Shown one piece after another: positions 35,192 to 48,037 of a stretch of 64,000 nt of DNA. The position numbers and the translations under genes are program-made. Under the pieces are notes generated by a model. That model was not told the DNA's origin and did no database searches. It worked only from the letters and a program-made list of their open reading frames with translations. Origin of the DNA: Cepaea nemoralis (lineage: Eukaryota; Mollusca; Gastropoda; Stylommatophora; Helicidae); NCBI GenBank assembly GCA_014155875.1, contig JACEFZ010027116.1:72501-136500 (forward strand). Reading direction: 5' to 3'. The stretch's first letter is position 1. Each line of letters begins with the position of its first letter.

Positions 35192-36938
35192 AATTTCAGA
35201 TGTTGACTATGAAATATCAATAAACGGACACTTAAAGATATTCCATGTCAACATGCTGAAACCTTACTTTTCACGACAACAGACAGAAGTAGAGACAGAC
35301 GAACACAGTGCACCCACACCTAGTGATCAGACGACAGACATACACAACGCAACTACACTAGTTAGCGAGACTGGCAAATCCGACGAGATCCATACACCTA
35401 GTGAGCTTACAGAATACGCACTTAGCACCACCACCGTACTGAATCAGGTAGACGACGACGGAATGGAACTACCTGTTCCCATTGTAGACAAGACTGCGAC
35501 AATGGATAGCATACAGATAGAACAGGGACTAACAGACAGTCAACGACGACAATTAGTACAATTAGTGACAGAGTACAAAGACATATTTTCTGACATTCCA
35601 GTTAGGACGGACAGAATCGAGCACTCCATTCTTCTTTCGGACTCTAAGCCTATTAAATGCAGGCCGTACTCTATCCCACTCAGCTATAGAGAAAGTCTAA
35701 ATAAGGAAATTCTTAATTTAGAAGCTAGTGGGATCATCCAGAAATCTACATCTGAGTACTCCTTTCCAATCGTCCTAGTTAAGAAAAAAGACTCCACAAT
35801 TCGTCTGTGTGTGGACTATCGAAAACTCAACAACGTCACTAAGATCGACGCAGAACCAATTCCTTCCTGCGAAGATCTTATCCTTGACATGTCCACCTCC
35901 AAAATCTTTTCTAAATTAGATCTTACTAAGGGATATTGGCAGGTCCCTATGCAGACTCAATCCATTCATCTTACTGCTTTTTCAACTCCTTTAGGACTTT
36001 ACGAGTGGCGTTTTCTTCCTTTCGGACTTCGAAATGCTCCTGCCACTTTCGTACGCTTAACTAGAGATCTACTGCATGGAGTGACGAATACAGTGACTTA
36101 TATAGATGATATATGTGTCCATACTGATGACTGGACAACACACTTACTGAAACTAAGACATGTCTTTGATAGGTTGCGACTCTTCGGTCTCACTGTCAAA
36201 CCGAGCAAAGTCGAATTGGGTCTAAAAGAAATTGACTTTTTGGGTCATGTCATTTCACAAGGTCAACTTAAGACTGACAATAGAATTATTACAAAAATTA
36301 TGAATCTGACCATGCCTACCACAAAGAAGCAGGTCAGAAGCCTTTTGGGGTTAGTAAATTACTATAGCAAATTCATACCAAATTTAGCGGAAATTACAAG
36401 TGTATTTTCCAATGTTTTAAAAGCATCTGTAAAATTGGATGTCAAAGATGCATTATTAATTTCTGCATTGTCAAAATTGAAAATCCTGTTTAGTAATGTA
36501 CCAATCCTCCGCTTGCCTAATCCTAGGCTCGTTTATTATCTTAGGACAGATGCCAGCAGAATCTCCATCGCTGCAGTACTAGGCCAATTTTATGATGGCA
36601 TCTTCCACCCGATTTGCTACGTGAGCCGTAAGATCACACCTGCTGAGTCCAGATATTCCATATCAGAGTTGGAAGCCCTAAGCGTCATCTATGCGGTGAG
36701 GAAGCTCCATCGATTTCTGGCGGGTGTTCACTTCATTGTCCAGACTGACAACTCCCCAATCACGGTCATACAAAGTGGTGTGCATCGGAATGACCGGATA
36801 TACAGGTGGTCGCTTATTCTACAAAACTATACTTTTAGTATAGAGCATATTAAGGGTAAGGACAACATTCTGGCTGATACCCTTAGTCGACCATCTGAGG
36901 TAGAAATACCAGAGATTCCACATAAGTGTGTAGAGTAA
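35154..36938 (+). CDS. Element B integrase C-terminus, reverse transcriptase and RNase H
   Basis: A 594-codon frame. Residues 4-37 (WQGPFKVVHKISDVDYEI and IFHVNMLKPYF) are the GPF/Y-type integrase C-terminal domain. After a linker the RT follows: VDYRKLNNVTKID near 220, motif A Asp 256 in SKLDLTKGYWQVP, LPFGLRNAPATF near 288, and the catalytic YIDDI at 316-320. RNase H has TDAS (Asp 466), SELEAL (Glu 505 or 507), TDN (Asp 532) and IKGKDNILADTLSRP. All RT and RNase H motifs are present, so the enzyme may still work. Having an integrase piece N-terminal to RT in the same frame is direct evidence of the domain order. Confidence 0.92.
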   Translation: MTSWQGPFKVVHKISDVDYEISINGHLKIFHVNMLKPYFSRQQTEVETDEHSAPTPSDQTTDIHNATTLVSETGKSDEIHTPSELTEYALSTTTVLNQVDDDGMELPVPIVDKTATMDSIQIEQGLTDSQRRQLVQLVTEYKDIFSDIPVRTDRIEHSILLSDSKPIKCRPYSIPLSYRESLNKEILNLEASGIIQKSTSEYSFPIVLVKKKDSTIRLCVDYRKLNNVTKIDAEPIPSCEDLILDMSTSKIFSKLDLTKGYWQVPMQTQSIHLTAFSTPLGLYEWRFLPFGLRNAPATFVRLTRDLLHGVTNTVTYIDDICVHTDDWTTHLLKLRHVFDRLRLFGLTVKPSKVELGLKEIDFLGHVISQGQLKTDNRIITKIMNLTMPTTKKQVRSLLGLVNYYSKFIPNLAEITSVFSNVLKASVKLDVKDALLISALSKLKILFSNVPILRLPNPRLVYYLRTDASRISIAAVLGQFYDGIFHPICYVSRKITPAESRYSISELEALSVIYAVRKLHRFLAGVHFIVQTDNSPITVIQSGVHRNDRIYRWSLILQNYTFSIEHIKGKDNILADTLSRPSEVEIPEIPHKCVE

Positions 36939-39146
36939 TAATTGTTAAAATAGTACAGTATAATATTCTATGTAAAATATTGTATGAATACATAGACAGT
37001 ATGTGCTAAACTAGGTACTAAGAACAGTGATCTACCATGTGTCCGTAGACATCAAAAGAAGAACTGTACTCCGAAAAACAAATATATCACCGTGTGAACT
37101 GGAACAGCTCGTTATTTACTAAGCTCCATATGTGTCCGGTGAATCATTTGTGTTAAACAGAGAAAAACAGTGTCAGAACGGTCCATAAATACAGACACTA
37201 AAAAAATACTGGTCTACGACACAAGCGAACTCTACAGGTGCCATACCCATAGGACACAAGTATGACTGTGTATTGTATTTAATATACCCAGGACAAGTGT
37301 AATTATATAGTATGCCAATGAAAGCAATTTCTGAACATTGGGGCAACAACTAACCTGGGGTATTTGAATACTATGTATATAAATACTTATTGTGATATGT
37401 ATTATAATATTTTAATAGTATGATAAATTATAGGTAGAATAGGTAACTGTAATTTACACTTAGAGTTAGGAAATAATGTAGTTTTCATTTTTTTTAGTAG
37501 TTTACATAAATCATTATCTTACCCACTTACTTACCTTAAAAATAGAAGAGATAGTAGTTTAGATAGGAATAGTACCATTTAGTTTATTACATTCAACTTT
37601 GTTTCATTTCAGTTGATTTCATTCCATCTTAATGAACCATTCCATTTAACAAACATGATCAGTTATTATTATGATTAATTTACACCATAATAGGATAAAA
37701 ATATTAGACAATTAAATATACGTCATTTACACCATTTAGACTAAGAATATCAATCATATAGTTTCTCATTTAAAAACATCAGTTATAATTTTTTCATATC
37801 TCAAATTACCCATGTTAGAAAGGTACATAATTCATTAGATTTTACATTACCCATTTCACAAAGGTACATAACTCATCTCACATCAACTTCATTTTAAATA
37901 AGTTAGATTACATCCCTTAAATTAGATAAATATTAGGATTAATGGAAGCATATCTTAGCATTAATGTGACAAAATAGATTAAAATAGTTAACACATTAAA
38001 TACACATTTATAGTAGTAGTATTAGTATGTCAGTAGTTAGAGTATTATTACAGTAAAATATAGTTGGTCATAAGACCAAGGGTATAAACCATCAACCCTT
38101 TGCTCTTACATGTAAATATGTTGTATATACATGACTCGTGCAGCGATTTACGCACAGTCATTCAGCTCAACTTTCTCAAACTGAGCCAAACGTGTACAGT
38201 GTCACTCCAAGGTTTTTAAATAATTGGGAGGGTGAAAGATGTGTGACAGAAGTGTGAAAGTGAGAGCGAATGTAAATTATACAAGAGAGAGAGAGATCGG
38301 TCAGCGGATTTTTCTGCCGCTCAACGCGACTTTTTATATGTTGTCTGCGTCAAGTGTTTGCTTTCAATGTTGGAAGTGTGCTGTGATGGATGTGTTGTGT
38401 GTAGTTTAGTTTAGATCTTAGATAAAGTATTTTAAGTCTCATAAGACGGAAACGTAGTCACGAATTAGTGTTATACACTTGTTTGTGGCCACATTTAACC
38501 GAATTATGGCACGTGAAAAACTAACATACATACACATAATAGATAGATATACATGTTAGAAGGTAGACTATATTAGTAATTACATCCAAACACGCAAACA
38601 ACCAGAAAAACAAACATATAAATTGCATACATATTTTATAGATCAAAGGGAGATAACTCCGGATCAGGGGACATAATAGACAACGAAACACTAACTTAAC
38701 AGTGAAAGATAACTTTACACGCGGAAGCGAAATAGGTAAAGCCTGTCGCACACAGCTTGGGTAATGGTTGTTTAATATTATATGGGGGACATGAAGCAAT
38801 TCATGTGTTGACCCTAAGAAAGTCAACTTTGTATGGGTAGTAAGTTAATTTACTATTGGAGGGCAGGTCTTATAAGACAACGGTCCGGTTCAGACATACC
38901 TCTAATTAATATAATATTGCGATTGAGAATAGGGCTCACGCCAACCAGACAAGTTTGTGGCGATTGCCAGTAGCCAAGTAAAGTGATACTACATTGTGAC
39001 AATAGTCAGTAGAAGTCTATGGAGTTACCCAAAGCCAGGTTATCTACAGTCTTTGACAAAAATTAGATACACTAATTTTTTAGAAACCTCTTGCGTCACA
39101 ACCAATGACGCAAAGTTGATGACGCAACACAGGAGGGGAGGGTGTG
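36939..39146 (+). other. Long non-coding stretch of element B before the 3' LTR
   Basis: About 2.2 kb, AT-rich, without a convincing frame on either strand. It ends in AGGAGGGGAGGG (39131-39142), the likely polypurine tract. The integrase core is not here either. Confidence 0.6.
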
Positions 39147-39747
39147 TGTCAAAGACTGCAACATAAGGGCCGGAGGTCTGCCTCAAGATAGAACACCACC
39201 GGGAAGAGTGGTCAACCTCAAATAGATAGCGGTGATACAGTGCCCCGATATAAGGGCGGGGTAGGTGATAGAATGGGGGACTATTAACTAGTTCTCTCAA
39301 GAGACACGGAGACGTTGAACAGATAGCTAGCACTCTGGAATCACGCATACGGGATCGCCACGATTGCCACTCAACCAAAGACAGCTAATGTCAGCGTGCC
39401 AAGTGGAACGGCACGCAGAAAGCCGAAGGACACATCAAGGTCCTTCCGCGTGGTGTGTGACCACGCGAGCCAACTAGTCAGACTGGGGACTGACATTGTA
39501 GGGAGCACCTCGTGTAGCGTTGATAGGAGTTTTGTGTAGCCAAATAGATAGAAATAGCATTAGAGTTTAGAAAACTAGTGATAGGCAATGCTGTGGCTTT
39601 GTGTGTGGTTTGATAGCGACTGTTATATACTTGTAAAGAGCCAACGGCAATAAAATGTACCATTTATTTCCTCTCACACGACTTGCAAGTTTTTTGTGTG
39701 GTGTGGGAGAAGTAATCCGATGATGCCTGACACATGAGTTGTTGACA
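39147..39747 (+). repeat. 3' LTR of element B
   Basis: 601 bp; I found no difference from the 5' LTR when reading both. AATAAA lies at 39649-39654. It is followed by GCTG, the target duplication. Confidence 0.93.
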
Positions 39748-41830
39748 GCTGGTGGATCTGCATAGTGAGTGTGTCTTGCCCACTCCTGATAACCTCTATT
39801 GGAATCCCATCCTTACCTGGAGCCTTGCCAGATGCAAGTTCATTTATAGCACACTTAAATTCAGTTATGGTGGGAAGTGTGTCCAGGTGGTCAAGAGTTG
39901 GTAGAGCCTCTATGGCGTTGAGGGCATCATCCTCTAGTTTGGTCTCACTTGAGTAAAGCTCCAAATAGTGCTCTACCCATCTGTCCATCTGCTGTTTCTT
40001 ATCAGTGATGACATCTCCAGTCAAGGTTTTCAATGGTGCACTTCTTTTGATCACTGGACCACAGGCTTTCTTTATTCCTTCATACATGCTTCTTATGTCT
40101 CCCTTATCACTTGAGATTTGAATGGACTCACATAACATGATCCAATAATCATTTGCACACTGCCTGGCAGCCTTTTGCACATCTTTCCTAGCTTGCCTTA
40201 GCTCACTCAGAGTGTTACGCGATGATCTTTCCTTGTTTCTTAAGAGAGCTTTCTTCTTCTTATCAATCAAGGGCTGCAGAGTCTCACTGTTGGCCGCAAA
40301 CCAGTCCTGCCTCTTATGATCCACTGTGCCGTAAACCCCTACGGCAGTTTTATAAAGAGTTTCCTTAATATGACCCCACTTTTCATTTACTGTACAATTT
40401 TCTGGTGTATCAGTGAAAGCGTCTTCAAGTTGCTGTTGAAACTGAAAGCACTTTTCAGGATCATGAGTGTTAATAATATTAATCCTGGGGCTAGATTTGT
40501 GTTTAGCTGTGTAGATTCTCTTTGGTCTCAGTCTAACCCTTGCAACAACCAAAGAATGATCCGTATCACAGTCAGCACTGTGGTAAGTACGAGTCAATGA
40601 TATATGGTTCAGATGTTGTCTCCGTGTGATGATGAAGTCCAGCTGGTGCCAATGGCCGGATCTTGGATGTTTCCATGTGACCTTATGCATCTCTTTTGTT
40701 TTAAAAAAAGAGTTTGTAATACATAGGTCATTACTGGTGCAATGCTCCAGCAGCCTTTGCCCATTTTCATTCATGCGACCGATGTTGTATTTTCCAAGGC
40801 ACACTGGCCATGAACTCGAGTCCTTGCCCATACGAGCATTGAAATCACCGAGCATATAAATGTAGTCAGATTTTGGAACTGCCTTGATCACGGAGTCTAC
40901 TGAGTGACCCTTCCTCAACGTGTCGAGTCTCCTGCAGGCCAGCAATATCAGTGTTAAGACGATTGAGTTCGGCATCATTCACAGCCGTTTTTCTCACATC
41001 GTCAATATTGGTCAAGTCAGTGGAAAATCCTGGACACATGGTTCTCACGTTCCAGGTTGCAAGCCGTAGCTTGAGGTTTCTATTTTTATTTTTGTTTGTA
41101 CCTGGTGCATTGGTTTTACAGCCTGCGATTCAGATTTTGTCCTAGCCCCAAGCACCCATTGAAGCAGGCAGGCTGTGGCGGATCAGCACCCAATTGGCTG
41201 GGGGCTGCCCAGCTTGAGGCGGGCGGTAGCTGATCAGTGACACCTATAGGTGTCTCCCACCGTCAGAGGCAACGCGTGGCGCCCCATGTCTACGCCAACT
41301 TACAAGGACTTATAACCCGTAACAGTTGCCTCTCGCTTTGATTCCGAGACCAGTTAAGACCAGGGATGAAGTTATTGCCTCTCCATAGCACAAAGCCTGG
41401 GCTAAAATATAGAGATCATGTGTTGCCCATGCAGCATGATCCCTCTCTCGGCCTGCCTAGTTCACTCCAGAGGAAAGGTGAAACCCCTACAACTGGAACA
41501 AGACAAGCTGCAGAAGCTGCCAGATCAGCAAAGCAATGCTCTAACTGTCCGCCTGTAGGAGCTTCGATGCTAGACCAGTCGCCAACCAAGGCTTAGGGCC
41601 TGGTCTAACCTGCCATGACAATTTTGTCTTTAGCTTGCATTTCCTCGCGCCAGGGTAAGGCTTGTACCCTCCCAATTGCGCTCTTCCGCCTGAAGCCGTT
41701 GGCACAATGTGGGGTGTCGGGTTTGGTAAGCGCCGCCCAACATTCGGCGCTAACAGAAAGCAGGTAGTACCGTCTACTGTTATACGGTAGCACAGTCATA
41801 TCTGACTAAGACCTGACTAACTTACTGAAT
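39748..41830 (-). pseudogene. LINE a2 5' part: 5' UTR, endonuclease (internally deleted), RT start
   Basis: On the minus strand: endonuclease N-terminus DIAGLQETRHVEEGSL near 40940, then YMLGDFNARMGKDSSSWPV near 40850, HWHQLDFIITRRQHLN and DCDTDHSLVVARVRLRPKR (the SDH-type motif), a long linker, and the RT start NELASGKAPGKDGIPIEVI. Between EEGSL and the GDFNA block some 80 to 100 residues of the endonuclease are missing and the frame changes, so this copy was dead before element B entered. Upstream (41050-41830) is its 5' region; a fragment of the same 5' region occurs at 53748-53870. Confidence 0.83.
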
Positions 41831-44800
41831 ATAGGATAAAAACTAACCCGTAGGTTAGCTAAATTAATTTGGCCTTATTTTGGCCTACGTACCTGGCCAA
41901 CAGTCGTCGACTGATTGTAAGACAAAGGCCCAGTGCCGCCATTTTTAGTTCAAGCTAAGAAAGTAAACAGACGTGCGTTGCCTTGTGGGATTTCTTTCCC
42001 CGTGTGGGGAAAAGGTATTGTTGCCTTTAAAAACATGATTCTCTTCAACTATTGGTATGTTATATCTACATTATTAAAATGTATTTATGTATTACATAGA
42101 CCAGTATGTTTAATTAAGAATTAGAATAATATGTCAACAATTCTCTTAAACCAGGCTGGATGATGTTTACCAAAGAAACACATGTGGGCGCCACGCTGTA
42201 ATTTTTCCTATGTCTTACAATTTCAAATCCATATGTTAAAATCTTTTATAGGCAGTATGAACTTATATCTAACTAATAGTGCATAACCTATAAATATGTG
42301 TACTGTAGTGTATCAACTCTCATGTCAGAAACTCTTCTCAATTTAGGAACAAACTCCTGATTCATTCTTCAAAGAATAAAACTCGTTTCTGCCAATTTCA
42401 TAGTCCTATGAAAAATAACTTCTATACAACTGAACTATATATCCCTATCGATGCTTAGAAATCTGCAAATAATCTATGTACTGTAGAGATTGAACTCTAA
42501 AGTACAGTTTCAAAGGTGTTTTATCCATGCGGGGACATACAAATGATTACACGTATTCCTGACTCTTAGTCAGGGGATAAAATACTTCGCCACATCATAA
42601 TCTGTAACTTGGAACTATAGTGTTAAATTTTTGTACCATCCTTTTGTTAACAGATTAGTAACCACTCCATATGAGGGTGAACATATAATCATTTCATAAA
42701 ATAGTGTTAGGGGCATGCCATGTTTGAAAATAAATTCATGAACAATTAAAGTAAACGCGTGATGTAAATGCATGTTCGGATAGGATTTAATCTCCACCGC
42801 CTCACCGTAGTAGAAACAGAAGCGAAGATTGATGTGAATAAATTGCTTGCAATATTCAGAATACTGGACCATGCGGCATAAGTTATTCTAATAAATACCC
42901 TCCGAATAATAGCAGTCATTGACAAAATATATCACAGCGGCTACTATCGTCATCTGCGGTACACAGTGGGGAAAAACAATATATGATTTAGTTATGGATT
43001 AACCCCTGAAGAAAATTCAAAACCATTTGCTCCGGCATTAAATTTTATGATTAAATTATTATATATGATTATCATGTACTTAATATCAGAGAAATGTACA
43101 TGTATGTTTTTTTTTTTCTGGTATGAGAATTTTCTCTGTTTTAGTTTGTACTTTTTCCTGTGGGAATATACATTTTAATGTTGCACCTTGGGATAAGAGG
43201 ATGTTGATGTAAGAATCCATGTGTATGTCAGTACTTAAGAAGCCAATGTTGAATAGTCTTGACCTAGTGATGATTATAGTGCCGAAAGGAAGACACGGCA
43301 TTAGAAACCACAGGGATTCTGTATAGGCTATTCTCTTCAAGTAATGAGAGAGACAATATCAACATATTGGATGGACAGAATGACTTCACCCATCCAATAG
43401 TCCCAGTAACAACAGAACACAATATAAATGAGAAAATGCCTTACCCACTATGAAGAGTCAGAATGGCTCTACTCAGCAATGAGGGACAGTGGAACGTGGA
43501 CACCCACTCCTTTCCTCTTCTCCCCTTGTTGTTTTGTATTTGTGTTTGTAATTGTGTTGTAAACTTTTACCATAACACAGTAGATTAATGCTCGAGTTGT
43601 ATTCTTGTCATCCCTATTCTATAGAAGAGAAGCAGGTGGTGGTTGAATGTGGTGGGACTATATCACTAAACCTGGATCCTGGGTCAACAGCCAGAAAGTG
43701 AATGTCCTAACCATAGTCTGCATCTAGAAATACCCATGGACTGCTGCGCTCAATAGCTCCATAGCGAGCAACAGATAAATTAGAAGACAACTGACTGGGT
43801 GACTGATTAAGTCCTATTTTAGTAGGAATATCCAGGATGGACTTCAAGATCTTATAATCTACAAAGATGAAGATCATCAGAGTACTGACAACAGTGTATA
43901 GTTTGCGTTACTTCTGAGAAGTATCACCTATGGCCTCATCATTCAACCAAGTCAGTGAAACTGGGACAATCCTTTTTCAAGTTACTAAAACTAACAACAG
44001 TTAGTAACCTTGAACTGTTGGTTGGATTACCAAGTTAATATCCACAAATGGATAAGTCTTCGAAAGAACATCTCACAGCTGCAAAAGTCAAACATAAGGT
44101 TCCAGCCATGCAACACCAAGTTCTAGCTATGAACACCCACTCAAACAAATGGGAAGAAGACATTGAACCAATACAACCAAGGTACCAACTGAAAACCATT
44201 CCTACACAAGATTATCTCAAGGTTCCCAAACCTGAACACATAAAAAAAGACCATATGAAAGCAGCTAGCGGAGTAAATGCCTCTATGTCTGCAACCACAG
44301 GAATCACCTGATGGCTTGCAACCCTGGATATGTGGTGCAGTCAATATTCTTCAGTTCCATGCCTGCAGCAGAGTCCTGGAATTAATTCCAGATGAACCAA
44401 ATGAATAACAAGCAGAATTGTATTTCTACACTGAAAGTAAATAATGAATCAGAACTCTGTGCTGGTCCCATGTCAGCCTAAATGCCAATAACGGTGGAAT
44501 AGGTTATAGACTGATGACTAGGTGGGTGAAAAATCTGTGGGAACAAAATTGAGATTCGGATATTATAAGCCGAGACGCTGAAAGGTAGGCATCCTTTTCA
44601 TCGGATATGGTGATATAGTGAAGAACCTTAGTCCAAGACTCAAGATGCATCTCCTGAAGGTATGACCAACCCAGGCCTCAATTTCACACTGACACCGAGC
44701 CGTTCGCAACAGAAGATTCTTGAATTCAGCTCCACGGAGGAGATATGTGGTGAATGTATTTCCTAATAAGGATTATAAGTAGTTCCGCAACAAACTTCAG

Positions 44801-45030
44801 TGGACATTAAACATGACTGTGAGTATTTATTGCTGTCACGGATAAATATGGACATTAACTGCTTTGCACTGGAGAAGAATACCCATCCGCAATGCCTAAA
44901 TGAACACTATAATTAATTAATTTAATTATTAGTATCAACTGTTTTCATGTGTGAGTTTTTTTTTTCCTTTCCTCTATGACATATAAAGAGTGTGTTATTG
45001 GGTAATGAGGTATAACCAATGATGGTTAAG
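41831..45030. other. Unassigned sequence inside the hAT-like interval
   Basis: Mostly AT-rich with no clear gene. A plus-strand frame at 44048-44311 (with MNTHSNKWEEDIEPIQP) has a weak look of the tail of a Ty3-type integrase and suggests that an old LTR element lies here. I could not delimit LTRs. A T tract is at 43108-43118. Confidence 0.35.
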
Positions 45031-46495
45031 GTAAATAGTATGTGCTGATGCCGATGCCCTTGTCAACTCTGCAAAGGCAACGGTTACATGGTTCTCACTA
45101 AACAACCATATTGTGAAAACAGACCTGCCGGCAGTAAGAATGGATGGGAGCATTCTGAGTAGAACCCAGTCAATGACATATCTTGGCGTGAGGCTTGATC
45201 GTAGCCTGTCCTTCAGAGATCATGTCGATTATGTCATAACGAAGGCTCGAAAAGGTTTGGCAGCAATGAGAGTCATGGCGACTGCCAATATCGAGCAAAG
45301 ACTGCTATTACTTCTGTTCCAAGGACTTGTGCTTTCACGCATCGAGTATGCCCTGGCCATCCTCACTGTCAGCCCTACACAGATTGGAAGACTTGAAAAG
45401 GTACAAAACGAAGCCATGCGCATCATTTTGGGCTGCACGAGAGACACCAGCTATGTAGCAATGAGATACCTCCTTGACTTCCCGACAATGGAACACAGGA
45501 TCAAGATCTGGAGAGCTCGTGCATACTTAAAAATAAGTGCAGATGAGCAGCACCCTATGCATGACGCTGTATTCAGAGAAAAGGATGACAGGCTAAAGAG
45601 GGGCAAATCATGGATGAGTCGGGCGGAAGATGTCGTCGGACAGGTCTGCAGTCTTACCAGTATCAGCCCCGGCAAGGAATGGGTGCCAGTGCCTCCAGCT
45701 TTTAAGTGTACCTTCTCCTGCATTATCACACTCGACAGACGGTGCAGAGAGCAGAACCCTGCCGCTGTCAATGCAGAGGTTAACGCGCTCATCTATGATC
45801 ACTCAGATAGCCCCGAAGTGCTCATCTATACAGATGGATCTGTTGTAAAGCAGCAGAGAAGTGCGTGGGCATTTACAGCCCGTTCAGCGGGCCGAACCGT
45901 TCAAGAATCCAGTGGTGCCCACTCTATGACCACGAGCAGCATGACGATGGAGGTGATGGCAGTTACACAGGCTTTCATATGGCTGGAATCACAGCATTAT
46001 ACCAACGTGTGTGTACTAAGTGATTCAATGAGCATGATTCAGAAGGTCGAAGCTGGATATGTACGTAGACAGTGGACTGAGTCGCTGCGGAAGTCTGTTG
46101 TCCGCAAAGTCACCTTCATCTTCGTCTCGGGACATGCGGGAGTCGAGGGAAATGAACGAGCTGATAAATTGGCTGGCTCTGCACCCCCTGTAGATGGCCA
46201 GCCCATGGATCGTGCCGATGTTATTAACGCCCTTAAAGATATGGCGAGAACAGAGGATTTTGACGCCAGTGACTCCACATAGCTTTCCAGGATGAAAGAC
46301 CTGGGAGTAAGAATCGGCACAGCCAGACACGAGAGGTACATCGGGAAAACAAAGCGCCTCGTCAACCAACACAGAACTGGCACTATTAGCGACCGGACGC
46401 TGATGCATATGCTGGGGGGGGGGGAGGATCTGAGCACCTATGGACATGTCCGGAGTGCAACGAAGATACCCCAACTGATAACTAACTAAATAGTA
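45031..46495 (+). mobile_element. LINE b2, RNase H-bearing LINE (5'-truncated)
   Basis: The insertion begins inside the RT domain (ADALVNSAKATVTWFSLNNH) and ends at AACTAACTAAATAG, the tetranucleotide tail of this family. It is the best-preserved copy after LINE b1. Confidence 0.82.
45113..46282 (+). CDS. LINE b2 RT thumb and RNase H
   Basis: A 389-codon open frame. The first 180 residues are the RT thumb/connection: MTYLGVRLDRSLSFRDHVDY, VLSRIEYALAILTVSPTQIG and IILGCTRDTSYVAMRYLLDF. RNase H follows with LIYTDGSVV, SSMTMEVMAV, VLSDSMSMI and VSGHAGVEGNERADKLAG, so all four acidic residues are kept. The catalytic YADD was lost with the 5' truncation. It is about as similar to LINE b1 as two subfamilies would be. 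Confidence 0.87.
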   Translation: MKTDLPAVRMDGSILSRTQSMTYLGVRLDRSLSFRDHVDYVITKARKGLAAMRVMATANIEQRLLLLLFQGLVLSRIEYALAILTVSPTQIGRLEKVQNEAMRIILGCTRDTSYVAMRYLLDFPTMEHRIKIWRARAYLKISADEQHPMHDAVFREKDDRLKRGKSWMSRAEDVVGQVCSLTSISPGKEWVPVPPAFKCTFSCIITLDRRCREQNPAAVNAEVNALIYDHSDSPEVLIYTDGSVVKQQRSAWAFTARSAGRTVQESSGAHSMTTSSMTMEVMAVTQAFIWLESQHYTNVCVLSDSMSMIQKVEAGYVRRQWTESLRKSVVRKVTFIFVSGHAGVEGNERADKLAGSAPPVDGQPMDRADVINALKDMARTEDFDASDST

Positions 46496-47149
<654 letters not shown>

Positions 47150-47340
47150 TAAAATCCACATCCCACAATAACGGTGTTTCACATAATCTGTCCATACCTG
47201 TAGAATCTGGTCTTTTTCTATTATGATTTTGCCATCTTCAGTTTTTAGACACCCTGTTGATGTACTTGTTCTTTTATTAGTAAGTTCCTGAATTCTTTTG
47301 TGCACTAATTTGGTATTTTGACTGTTGTGTTGGCTTTCAA
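47150..47340 (-). pseudogene. LINE c, piece upstream of RT
   Basis: On the minus strand: HKRIQELTNKRTSTSTGCLK and TEDGKIIIEKDQILQVWTDY, the linker that precedes RT in RTE/CFDP2-like LINEs. The logical continuation is the piece at 28790-29215. Confidence 0.72.
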
Positions 47341-47404
47341 TTTATATAAAGACTAGTGCAACAAATAAATTAATTTGAACATTGTAAGTGTGGAAATGCC
47401 GGTT

Positions 47405-47640
47405 TCTCTGCCCTAGGGGTTAGCGACTTTCTCCGTAATCCCGTATATCCACATGAGGAATATAACTAGCGAGAGAATCGGTAGCGGTTCTCGCCGCGTT
47501 GTTGACTTAACGGGGTATGTGAGCCGGCCGCTCAGAAATCAATGGCAAACTACTGAGAATAATCTTGCAAAGAAATAAACAATCAGCTGAAAGATGCTGA
47601 TGTTGACAGCGATGTCCTGTAAAGGATATACGAAAAAACA
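47405..47640 (+). mobile_element. SINE-like element, copy 3
   Basis: Head GGGGTTAGCGACTTTCTCCG; core GAGCCGGCCGCTCAGAAATC, AATGGCAAACTACTGAGAAT, GATGCTGATGTTGACAGCGA and TGTCCTGTAAAGGATATACG. It is the same subfamily as copy 4. Confidence 0.72.
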
Positions 47641-48037
47641 AAACCATGGGAAAATAATTTATAACAACAAAAATATTTTAAATTTAATATTTTCTTGCAA
47701 AATAAATCATTTTATTCACCGGATAAATATCTGTTTTTCATAAAATCATCCTTATTAAATTTGTACATGTCTATAAATGATCCTCTATACTACAATCGAT
47801 AAATTCGCATGTTAGCATTACATTACGGAGGCCAAACACTTTACAAAAATAGAAAATTAGAAATAAATTTTTTGTAAAGATTCTTAAACAATCATAACGA
47901 TACATAAATTATGTAAAATTCAACAAAATAACTTAAAAAAGGAAGTAAAAAGTTGTATTTCTGAATGCCCTCGAGGGATGCATAATATCAGTTGCCCGGC
48001 CGCATGCGGCCAGCGGGCCGTAGTTTGCCCACCCCTG

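Larger units (their letters stand above)
30930..39747 (+). mobile_element. Ty3-type LTR retrotransposon B, young, integrase before RT
   Basis: The 601-bp LTRs (30930-31530 and 39147-39747) read as identical, start TGTCAA, end TTGACA, and are flanked by the 4-bp duplication GCTG. Order: LTR, tRNA-Leu-like primer site, about 1.2 kb leader, gag, two zinc knuckles, protease, integrase zinc domain, integrase C-terminal domain, RT, RNase H, a 2.2-kb non-coding stretch, a purine tract, LTR. Integrase parts upstream of RT is the Ty1/copia-like order known in Ty3-group Gmr1-type elements. The integrase core is deleted. It is nested in LINE a2. Confidence 0.93.

Noticed and set aside
42615..43340. Two minus-strand frames that vaguely resemble CUB halves (YPNMHLHHAFTLIV, PLTLFYEM and SYINILLSQGATLKCIF)
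   Set aside because: The first aligns loosely with the exon at 54921, but it has no donor at the expected place and lacks Cys 2. The second lacks the cysteines. Both lie inside the hAT-like interval, and their order is wrong for a domain pair.
44048..44311. 87-codon frame with NTHSNKWEED
   Set aside because: It may be the remains of an integrase tail, but without neighbouring pol motifs or LTRs I list it only as part of the unassigned region.
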